Source: Fen731 sp964354265 (GTDB lineage Bacteria; Actinomycetota; Humimicrobiia; Humimicrobiales; Humimicrobiaceae). From it: 24,938 nucleotides of DNA. The DNA lies in assembly GCA_964354265.1 (NCBI GenBank), contig CAYGYY010000032.1:1-24938 (forward strand). The letters run 5' to 3'. The position numbers and the translations under genes were made by a program. Under the pieces are notes generated by a model. The model saw only the letters and a list, made by a program, of their open reading frames with translations. It was not told where the DNA came from and did not search any database. Within the stretch, counting starts at the first letter, position 1, and each line of letters starts with the position of its first letter. Shown piece after piece: positions 15,086 through 21,816 of this stretch.

Positions 15086-15107
15086 AATATCCGGCAAAGC
15101 CGGTATT
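15086..15107 (+). promoter_or_regulatory. GC-rich intercistronic hairpin between BMC-H2 and PduL
   Basis: CCGGC at 15091-15095 pairs with GCCGG at 15099-15103 around an AAA loop. The flanking AATA and TATT extend the stem with one bulged T. No T-run follows directly, so it is not a classic terminator. It is well placed to protect the upstream shell mRNA from 3' decay or to lower read-through into PduL. Confidence 0.45.
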
Positions 15108-15160
15108 CTTGAGATCTTGAATTGATTTGTTAATTTTTCCAGGATAAGTGGAGTATTAAA

Positions 15161-16070
15161 TTGGATACCGAACAATTGATTAGGGATGTAGTTAAAAATG
15201 TGGTTGAAAGACTGATGCAGGAAAAAACAGCCCAGTTTATAGCGCCCGGTGCGAACTCTGGGCAAATACCAGGAGCATCAGGTGCGCAACAGGGCCAGAC
15301 ATCTGTCAATCAGCAGGCTGCAGGTATGGCGCGTGATGACAGGAAAGTTGTCTGCGGGATATCTGTAAGGCATATCCATCTTTGCCAGGAAGACCTGGAT
15401 ACCCTTTTTGGAAAGGGATATGCGTTAAATGTTTTGCGGGAGCTTTATAACCCTGGTTTTGCAGCCAGGGAGACTCTTACTGTTGTGGGACCAAAGCTTA
15501 CTGCTATCCAGAATGTAAGAGTGCTTGGACCTTTAAGGAGCAAGACACAGGTGGAACTGTCAAAAACTGACTGTATAGTGCTTGGCATTGATGCGCCTGT
15601 AAGACCGTCAGGCGATACTTCAGGTTCTTCATCATGTGTCCTTGTTGGGCCAAAAGGCACCGTGTACTTAAAAGAAGGCGCCATAAGGGCCAACAGGCAT
15701 ATGCACCTGAGCGTTGAAGATGCCCGGTATTTCGGCATAAAAGACAACCAGGTAGTCGATGTTAGGGTAGGCGGTCCAAAAGGTCTTACATTCAACAATG
15801 TGCAGGTAAGGGTAGCCAGCGATTTCAAGACCGAGTTCCATGTTGATACAGATGACGGCAATGCAGCAGATCTTGTAAACGGAAGCCTTGTAGAGATAGT
15901 AGATGCATCATGTGTTTCGCCTTTGGGTATGCAGATGGCTGAAGGCAGCATGATACCGCCGTCTATACCTGACGCAAGCTTTACAGGCGAAATAAGTGAT
16001 CCAAACCTGTTAAAAAACATCTGTTCTCTTGCTTCCGGGCAGACCTGCACTAAAGACAGGGCTGTGCAGG
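15161..16070 (+). CDS. pduL: PduL phosphate propanoyltransferase (interrupted by assembly gap)
   Basis: The 303 visible residues are a PduL-type phosphotransacylase, which turns acyl-CoA plus phosphate into acyl-phosphate and recycles CoA inside the shell. The zinc ligands His71, His73, His180, His182 and His227 match structurally known PduL (48, 50, 157, 159, 204) with a constant offset of 23. Residues 3-20 form an amphipathic helix (TEQLIRDVVKNVVERLM), the encapsulation peptide, followed by a Gly/Gln/Ala linker to about 60. Start is TTG 15161 with a GTGGAG site before it. The PduL fold ends near 249, and an extra segment with several Cys runs into the gap. The reading frame after the gap differs by one base in this numbering, which only reflects the arbitrary gap length. 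Confidence 0.92.
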
Positions 16071-16170
16071 NNNNNNNNNNNNNNNNNNNNNNNNNNNNNN
16101 NNNNNNNNNNNNNNNNNNNNNNNNNNNNNNNNNNNNNNNNNNNNNNNNNNNNNNNNNNNNNNNNNNNNNN
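16071..16170. other. Assembly gap 1 (100 N) inside the PduL C-terminal region
   Basis: Exactly 100 N, the usual placeholder for a gap of unknown size. The flanking ends show no shared sequence. It interrupts a coding region, so the true length and any frame across it are unknown. Confidence 0.98.
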
Positions 16171-16302
16171 AAAACTGTAATTACCATGGCCAACATTGAT
16201 GAATATGCGGGAAAAGTAATAGAGGCAAACAGCGATGTAATAATAAGCCCTCTTGTAAAAGATGAGGCTGCCAAACGCGGCATTCAGATAAAATACAGCT
16301 GA
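16171..16302 (+). CDS. C-terminal coding fragment after gap 1 (PduL extension or small separate gene)
   Basis: An open frame from the gap edge to TGA at 16300-16302 gives 43 residues beginning KTVITMANIDEYAGKV and ending VIISPLVKDEAAKRGIQIKY. The last segment resembles the short SP-AKD-RGI motif seen at the N-terminus of EutT-type proteins and in other BMC-associated proteins; this is from memory and tentative. Most simply it is the C-terminus of an extended PduL continuing across the gap. A separate short gene starting in the gap is the alternative. Codon use matches the neighbours, so it is probably real coding sequence. Confidence 0.6.
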   Translation, partial: KTVITMANIDEYAGKVIEANSDVIISPLVKDEAAKRGIQIKYS

Positions 16303-16370
16303 ACCTGAAGTTTGCAGGGCAATATTTGGAACCAGGTAGTTTTTAACTATATTTAAATAAAAAAATAATG

Positions 16371-16402
16371 GATAAGAAATATTTAAATATTGGATTCTTA
16401 TC
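16371..16402. promoter_or_regulatory. Nested inverted repeat upstream of the aldehyde dehydrogenase
   Basis: GATAAGAA at 16371-16378 and TTCTTATC at 16395-16402 are a perfect 8-base inverted repeat. Between them lies the perfect palindrome ATATTTAAATAT (16379-16390). The structure ends 16 bases before the AGGAGGT ribosome binding site. It could be an operator or an RNA hairpin separating PduL from the aldehyde dehydrogenase. Confidence 0.45.
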
Positions 16403-16430
16403 ACAAAATCTAATTTTCAGGAGGTAAAAT

Positions 16431-17849
16431 GTGGCAGTAGATGAAAGTCAGGTAGAACAAATTGTCAGGGAAGTGGTGAACAATTTATTTGCCAGTGTCG
16501 GGACATCTACTTTAAAGACCGTACCAGTTTCTTCTTCAACCGGGGATGGTATTTTCGAAAGCATAGAAGATGCTATAAAAGCAGCCAAAGATGCTCAGAA
16601 AAAATATGTGGAACTGGGCAGGGATATAAGGTTTAAGATAGTCGACGCAATAAGGCAAGCGGCCCTTGCCAATAAGGAAAGACTTGCAAAGATGGGTGTT
16701 GAAGAAACCAAAATGGGCAGGTATGAGGATAAAATAGTAAAAAATGAGATAGCTGCGCTGTTCACTCCTGGGCCTGAATATCTTGAGATAACAACTTATT
16801 CAAATGAAAAAGGTGTTGTAACCATTGAAGGCGCGCCTTTTGGTGTGATAGGCGCAATTTCTCCTATGACTAATCCTGTACCAACAATAATAAATAATAC
16901 TATTTGTATGATTTCTGCCGGCAATTCGGTGGTTTACCTTCCGCATCCAAGCGCGCATAATGTTACGCTTGATATATTCAGGATAGTGCATAACGCTATC
17001 GTATCTGCGGGAGGCCCTCCCAACCTTATAACTGCTGCAAAACAATCTAAAATCGAAAATGCAGCTTCAGTATTTAAGAGCCCTGATATTTCACTGATAG
17101 TAGTTACCGGCGGTCCTGGCGTTGTAAGGCTTGCAATGAAAAGCGGCAAGAGGGTAATGGGCGCAGGCCCGGGAAATCCGCCGGTTATTGTAGACGATAC
17201 GGCAAATGTTGAAAAAGCTGCAGCAGATATAATTTTCGGAGCTTCTTTTGATAATAATATCCTGTGCAACGAAGAGAAAATCTGCATTACCACAAGAAAT
17301 GTTATTGACAAGCTGCTTGCAGCTTTCAGCAGGAGCAATGCAGTGGTATTAAATGAAGAGCAGGCTGCAAAAGTTGTCAACCTTGTTGTAAAGGAAGGCG
17401 AAATAGTCAAAAGCTATATGGGCAAAAATTGTGATGTCATATTAAGGGATGCGGGTATAACCGTGGACCCTTCAACAAGGCTTGCAGTATTTGTAGCCGG
17501 CGAGGACCATCCAATGGTCCAGCATGAGCAGCTTATGCCGGTGCTGCCGGTAGTTGTTGTAGATACATTTGAAGAAGCGGTAAATGTTGCTGTAAGAGTC
17601 GAGCACAATTTCAAGCACACTTCAGTTATCCATTCAAATAATATAGACAGGATAACAAGGTTTGCACAGACTATTAATACCACTTTCACAGTAGTCAATG
17701 GCCCCAGTTCAGCGCTTGCTGCAGAAGCATATAAAGGCGGGACAACCTGGACCATTGCAGGGGCTACCGGTGAGGGAGTCACGACACCACGTTCATTTGT
17801 AAGGGAAAGAAGGCTGGTTATAAACGGCGGAATGAATTTCGTAAAATAA
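16431..17849 (+). CDS. CoA-acylating aldehyde dehydrogenase (PduP/EutE-like) with N-terminal encapsulation peptide
   Basis: This 472-residue enzyme oxidises an aldehyde with CoA and NAD+ to acyl-CoA and NADH, the core step of metabolosomes. The nucleophile is Cys279 in FDNNILCNEEKIC, the PduP/EutE signature, with GAGPGNPPVIVDD before it. The N-terminal helix (residues 5-23, ESQVEQIVREVVNNLFASV) is followed by a Ser/Thr/Gly linker and is a typical encapsulation peptide. Start is GTG 16431 with AGGAGGT at 16419-16425. An overlapping ATG at 16429 in another frame encodes only three codons. BMC-H3 follows 30 bases later. The aldehyde is probably the product of the FucA-type aldolase. Confidence 0.94.
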   Translation: MAVDESQVEQIVREVVNNLFASVGTSTLKTVPVSSSTGDGIFESIEDAIKAAKDAQKKYVELGRDIRFKIVDAIRQAALANKERLAKMGVEETKMGRYEDKIVKNEIAALFTPGPEYLEITTYSNEKGVVTIEGAPFGVIGAISPMTNPVPTIINNTICMISAGNSVVYLPHPSAHNVTLDIFRIVHNAIVSAGGPPNLITAAKQSKIENAASVFKSPDISLIVVTGGPGVVRLAMKSGKRVMGAGPGNPPVIVDDTANVEKAAADIIFGASFDNNILCNEEKICITTRNVIDKLLAAFSRSNAVVLNEEQAAKVVNLVVKEGEIVKSYMGKNCDVILRDAGITVDPSTRLAVFVAGEDHPMVQHEQLMPVLPVVVVDTFEEAVNVAVRVEHNFKHTSVIHSNNIDRITRFAQTINTTFTVVNGPSSALAAEAYKGGTTWTIAGATGEGVTTPRSFVRERRLVINGGMNFVK

Positions 17850-17879
17850 ATTTTTTTACTCGAAAGGAGAAGATATCTG

Positions 17880-18233
17880 ATGGAAGAAGCAATGGGTTTA
17901 ATTGAGACAAGAGGACTTGTGGCTGCTATAGAGGCAGCAGATGCGATGGTAAAAGCTGCAAATGTCAGGCTCGTATCAAAAGAATATGCTGGAAGCGGCC
18001 TTGTCACAATAACAGTAAAAGGCGACGTAGGCGCAGTTAAGGCAGCAGTTGATGCAGGTGCCGCAGCAGCAAAAAGGATAGGAGAGGTTGTAAGCGTTCA
18101 TGTTATTCCAAGGCCCCATACAGAAGTAGACAAGGTTATCTCAGGCAGAATGGTAAGGTCAGGAAGCGGACAGATACCAAGGCCAAACAAAGGCATAGCG
18201 CCTAAACCAAAAACTGATGCATCTATGACCTAA
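17880..18233 (+). CDS. BMC-H shell protein 3 with C-terminal extension
   Basis: This 117-residue protein is a BMC-H hexamer subunit: GLIETRGLVAAIEAADAM, the GDVGAVKAAVDAG helix and HVIPRPHTEVD. The pore loop is Tyr36-Ala-Gly-Ser-Gly40, the canonical GSG but with Tyr-Ala before it, unlike the other two BMC-H proteins. About 28 residues follow the BMC domain (from about 89) and are rich in Gly, Ser, Pro and Lys with no predicted fold. Such tails can face the lumen or cytosol and contact cargo. AAGGAG precedes the ATG by about 10 bases. It lies between the aldehyde dehydrogenase and the second BMC-T gene. Confidence 0.95.
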   Translation: MEEAMGLIETRGLVAAIEAADAMVKAANVRLVSKEYAGSGLVTITVKGDVGAVKAAVDAGAAAAKRIGEVVSVHVIPRPHTEVDKVISGRMVRSGSGQIPRPNKGIAPKPKTDASMT

Positions 18234-18277
18234 TTTCGGTCCTTTAAGTTTTTATAATTTTATTTTTAGAAGGTATG

Positions 18278-18826
18278 ATGGAAAGATCCATAGGTGTTGT
18301 TGAATTCCGAAGCATTGCTGTTGGAATAAGCGCAGTAGACAGGATTGTTAAAGCTTCAGATGTAAAAATTGTAGAAGCAAAAACTATCTGCCCTGGAAAA
18401 TATTATATTATTTTTGCAGGGCTGGTAAGCGCTGTAAAAAATTCTATAAGCGTCATAGAGGGCGAATCGGAACCTTTTATAATTGATTCAGTAGTCATAC
18501 CAAATATCTACCCCCAGATTTTTGCAGGACTTAGTGGAACATCTGAAGTGAGGCAGATGCAATCTATAGGTATAATTGAGACATTGACATCGCCATCTAT
18601 CATATGGGCAGCCGATACGGCAATAAAGGCAACAGACATTGATATTGTTGAAGTAAGGATCGCCAGGGCGCTTGGAGGCAAGAACATCTGTGTCATAAAC
18701 GGTGTTCTTTCTGATGTAGAGGAGTCTGTAAGCGCCGGTATCCGGTATCCCAAAGAGAAGGGCTTCCTGGTTGATTATCAGGTAATCGCTGCCCCCCATG
18801 ATGATCTTTACAGGGCTGTTATGTGA
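18278..18826 (+). CDS. BMC-T shell trimer protein 2 (PduT-like)
   Basis: This 182-residue protein has two BMC domains and begins MERSIGVVEFRSIAVGISA. The first domain has KTICPGKYYI as in PduT; the second has IGIIETLTSP, VRIARALGGKNICVING and VIAAPHDDL. The start at 18278 is preferred to the adjacent ATG 18275 because AGAAGG at 18268-18273 then has usable spacing. By remembered alignment to PduT, the Fe-S-ligand Cys is Ile here, so it probably does not bind a cluster the same way. It is about as long as PduT and lacks the CxC tail of BMC-T1. Two trimers suggest separate jobs, for example metabolite gating and electron passage. Confidence 0.9.
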   Translation: MERSIGVVEFRSIAVGISAVDRIVKASDVKIVEAKTICPGKYYIIFAGLVSAVKNSISVIEGESEPFIIDSVVIPNIYPQIFAGLSGTSEVRQMQSIGIIETLTSPSIIWAADTAIKATDIDIVEVRIARALGGKNICVINGVLSDVEESVSAGIRYPKEKGFLVDYQVIAAPHDDLYRAVM

Positions 18827-18885
18827 TTTGCCAGGACCGGGTTTTGATTTTACAGCTGAATAAATTTTTTAGATTTTCTTTTAAA

Positions 18886-18914
18886 TTGCTGTTAATTTGA
18901 TTTACCGTTATCAT
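18886..18914 (+). promoter_or_regulatory. Weak promoter candidate for the LarA-GlcDF block
   Basis: TTGCTG at 18886-18891 and TATCAT at 18909-18914 are 17 bases apart. The -10 is one base from consensus, but the -35 matches only half. Its location after the last shell gene and before LarA fits a new transcription unit for lactate handling. Confidence 0.3.
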
Positions 18915-19019
18915 GTATTTACCTTAAAGGGAGATACAGGAAGTTACAGTTAATAATGGTTAAATAAATTAACAGTGATTTTCAATTTTAAGGCTTAAAA
19001 ATGGTTTTATTTAAAAAAT

Positions 19020-19119
19020 NNNNNNNNNNNNNNNNNNNNNNNNNNNNNNNNNNNNNNNNNNNNNNNNNNNNNNNNNNNNNNNNNNNNNNNNNNNNNNNNN
19101 NNNNNNNNNNNNNNNNNNN
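19020..19119. other. Assembly gap 2 (100 N) upstream of LarA
   Basis: Exactly 100 N of placeholder sequence in an AT-rich intergenic region. The flanks share no meaningful overlap. Regulatory sequence or a small gene could be missing here. Confidence 0.98.
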
Positions 19120-19134
19120 ATTAGAGGATAAGCA

Positions 19135-20421
19135 ATGATAGTTGAACTTGAATACGGAAGTGAAAAACTGAAAGTGGATGTGCCTGAAAAGAACCTGCTG
19201 GGGATAATTACCAGCAAACCCTTAAAGGGGCTTCCCGATGCGGGCAAAGCCCTGCTTGAAGGCATAAAGAATCCTATTGCCTGTTCTCCGCTTAAGGATA
19301 AGATAAGAGATAAAAAAAATATATGTATTGTAATATCTGATTCAACAAGGGCTGTCCCTACAAAACTAATCCTTGACGTCCTTTTAACTGAACTTGCAGG
19401 CTATGGGATAGAAAAAGACAGGATAACTATACTTGTAGCCACCGGCCTTCACCGGCCCAATCTGGGCAGTGAGCTTGAAGGGCTTGTAGGGGAAAAAGTG
19501 GCAAGCCAGTACAGGATAATAAACCATAATGCAAGAGACAGGGAAAGCTGCGTACATATTGGGCAAACTCAAAGGGGCACGCCAATCATTATAAACAAGG
19601 AGTTTGTAAATTCAGACTTCAAGATCCTGACGGGCCTTATCGAACCTCATTTCATGGCAGGTTTTTCGGGCGGGAGAAAAGCAATATGCCCCGGGATAAG
19701 TTATATGGATATGTTCAGGCATTTTCATGGTCCTGCAGTTCTTGAATCGCCAAAGGCTTCTTTTGGAATTCTTGAGGGTAATCCTTTCCATGAAGAATCA
19801 ACGGAAATAGCCAGAAAATCTGGCGTGGATTTCATAATAAATGTAACAATAAATAAGCATAAGGAAGTTACTGGAGTATTTTGCGGCGACCTGGAGGCGG
19901 CATTTAATGAAGGGGCAAGGTTCTGCCATCATGCAAGCAGCAGTGAAATCAAAAAGGAAGCAGATATAGTCATTACAACTGGCGGAGGTCTTCCCCTTGA
20001 TGCGACCCTCTACCAGGTGGTCAAGGGAATGGTGGGCGCAATGCCTGCAGTAAAACAGGGGGGAATAATAATTACAGCAGCTGAATGCACTGAAGAAATC
20101 GGAAGCAGGGAATTTGTTGATATCGTCCAGGAAGAATCAGATATAGATGCTTTTATGGAAAAGATAAACCGAAAAGATTATTTTAAAATCGACCAGTGGG
20201 AATTTGAGGAGTTTGTAAAAGCAAGGAAAAAAGCCCGGATATATCTTTACAGCGGCTGCCTGCTTGCCAGCGCATACAACATACCGGAGTCAACTTTAAT
20301 ACTTGCAAACAGTGTCGGACAAGCTTTAAATGAAAGCCTTGAAAGAGCAGGAAAGGATGCAAGTATCTATGTTATCCCGGAAGGGCCGTATGTGATACCA
20401 TTTTTAAAAGGGGAAAGATGA
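19135..20421 (+). CDS. larA: Nickel-dependent lactate racemase (LarA)
   Basis: This 428-residue LarA-family protein would interconvert L- and D-lactate or another 2-hydroxyacid using the nickel-pincer nucleotide cofactor. Key residues His106 (GLHRP), His172 (EPHFMAGFSGGRK), Lys182 and His198 (HFHGP) match Lactobacillus LarA His108, His174, Lys184 and His200 with a constant offset of two. DSTRAVP near 69-75 is also typical. AGAGGA at 19123-19128 supports the start. It overlaps the GlcD-type oxidase by 4 bases, so racemised lactate would feed directly to that enzyme. Cofactor genes larB, larC and larE are not in this window. Some LarA homologues act on other hydroxyacids, so lactate is likely but not certain. 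Confidence 0.9.
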   Translation: MIVELEYGSEKLKVDVPEKNLLGIITSKPLKGLPDAGKALLEGIKNPIACSPLKDKIRDKKNICIVISDSTRAVPTKLILDVLLTELAGYGIEKDRITILVATGLHRPNLGSELEGLVGEKVASQYRIINHNARDRESCVHIGQTQRGTPIIINKEFVNSDFKILTGLIEPHFMAGFSGGRKAICPGISYMDMFRHFHGPAVLESPKASFGILEGNPFHEESTEIARKSGVDFIINVTINKHKEVTGVFCGDLEAAFNEGARFCHHASSSEIKKEADIVITTGGGLPLDATLYQVVKGMVGAMPAVKQGGIIITAAECTEEIGSREFVDIVQEESDIDAFMEKINRKDYFKIDQWEFEEFVKARKKARIYLYSGCLLASAYNIPESTLILANSVGQALNESLERAGKDASIYVIPEGPYVIPFLKGER

Positions 20422-21794
20422 ACGAAAAGCAAATCAATATTTTAAGGGAAATAGCCGGAGATGACAGGGTAATAACCGACATAGAGGATAAGATATGTTT
20501 TGGTTATGACTCTACAAGGCTCGAGTACCTGCCCGACGCAATTGTAAGGGTAAGTGACGCTACCCAGATAAGCAATATCATGAAGTTTGCCAATGAAAAC
20601 AAAATACCTGTAACCCCAAGGGGAGCGGCTACAGGACTTAGTGGCGGCTGCCTGGCAGTAAACGGCGGCATAACGCTTTTAATGGTTGAAATGAACAGGA
20701 TACTTGATATAAATAAAATAGACCTGCTTGCAGAAGTCGAAGCGGGAGTGATAACAATAGATGTTGATAAAGCTGCAAACAAATATGGGCTTTTTTATCC
20801 TCCCGATCCGGGCAGCTTGAAGACCTCGACAATAGGGGGCAACATTGCTGAAAATGCCGGGGGACTTCGGGGTTTAAAATATGGCGTTACCAAGGATTAC
20901 GTCAATTCGATGGAAGTGGTGCTGCCGACGGGCGAGATTATAAATGTAGGCACAAAAACTGTAAAAAGCGTATCAGGATATAATATAGTCGACCTGATAG
21001 TCGGTTCGGAAGGGACGCTGGGCATAGTTACAAAAGCGGTTCTTGGCCTGCTTCCAACGCCTCCCGACAGGGCAAGCATGCTTGCTACTTTTGCTGAAAT
21101 GACACAGGCGGCAAAGGCTGTCAGGGACATAGTGGCTGCAGGGGTCATTACTGCGACGCTGGAATTTATAGATAACGTAACCATAAACGCAATCGAAGAT
21201 TACTTAAAGATTGGACTGGACAGGACCACAGGGGCGATGCTGCTGATAGAAGTCGACGGACAGAAAGGCGCAGTGGATATAGAGGCAGAAATTGTAAAAA
21301 GGGAATGCAATGAGAATAATGCCCTCTCATTCAAGCTTGCCAGTTCTGATGAAGAAAGAAATAAATTATGGTCCGCCCGCAGGGCGGCGCTTTCATCTCT
21401 TGCAAGGGTGCGGCCGTCAACGATACTTGAGGATGCAACTGTTCCAAGAAGCAGGATAGTGGAGCTTATAGAAGCAGTAAATAATATTGCAAAAAAATAT
21501 AACCTTGATATAGGGATCTTCGGACATGCAGGTGATGGCAACCTTCATCCGACAATACTTACCGATCTGCGGGATAAGGAAGAGGAAATAAAAGTCGGGA
21601 AGGCAATAGAGGAGATTTTCGTAGAGACTATCAAGCTTGAAGGGACACTTTCAGGAGAACATGGGATCGGGATTACAAAAGCTAAATTCCTGAAACTTGA
21701 AATCTCTGAAGACACCTATAAGCTTATGAAAAATATTAAGAGGACTTTTGACCCGAATAACATATTAAATCCTGGTAAGCTTTTCCTGTCTTAA
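20418..21794 (+). CDS. glcD: FAD-linked D-lactate/glycolate dehydrogenase subunit (GlcD family)
   Basis: This 458-residue flavoprotein of the PCMH/VAO type oxidises D-lactate or glycolate to pyruvate or glyoxylate. FAD-binding motifs are PRGAATGLSGGCL, PPDPGSLKTSTIGGNIAENAGG and VGSEGTLGIVTKAVL. The C-terminal substrate domain has GHAGDGNLHP (metal/substrate His) and SGEHGIGITK. Length and motifs are normal for GlcD. It begins inside the larA stop (ATGA) and is followed 22 bases later by the Fe-S partner subunit. With LarA it forms an L-lactate to D-lactate to pyruvate route that fits lactate as the BMC product. Glycolate is possible if the aldolase makes glycolaldehyde. Confidence 0.92.
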   Translation: MNEKQINILREIAGDDRVITDIEDKICFGYDSTRLEYLPDAIVRVSDATQISNIMKFANENKIPVTPRGAATGLSGGCLAVNGGITLLMVEMNRILDINKIDLLAEVEAGVITIDVDKAANKYGLFYPPDPGSLKTSTIGGNIAENAGGLRGLKYGVTKDYVNSMEVVLPTGEIINVGTKTVKSVSGYNIVDLIVGSEGTLGIVTKAVLGLLPTPPDRASMLATFAEMTQAAKAVRDIVAAGVITATLEFIDNVTINAIEDYLKIGLDRTTGAMLLIEVDGQKGAVDIEAEIVKRECNENNALSFKLASSDEERNKLWSARRAALSSLARVRPSTILEDATVPRSRIVELIEAVNNIAKKYNLDIGIFGHAGDGNLHPTILTDLRDKEEEIKVGKAIEEIFVETIKLEGTLSGEHGIGITKAKFLKLEISEDTYKLMKNIKRTFDPNNILNPGKLFLS

Positions 21795-21816
21795 GATACA
21801 TAAGGATACGGGATTA

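Larger units (their letters stand above)
18827..19134. other. Intergenic region between BMC-T2 and LarA, with gap 2
   Basis: These 308 bases, 100 of them N, hold no supported gene. The sequence is AT-rich with only very short frames. Visible are a weak promoter candidate and a small inverted repeat GTTAA (18959-18963) / TTAAC (18969-18973). Anything hidden in the gap is unknown. Confidence 0.7.

Noticed and set aside
16071..16180. PduL ending two codons after gap 1
   Set aside because: That ending depends on reading through 100 placeholder N in an arbitrary frame; the open frame to 16302 is the more credible continuation.
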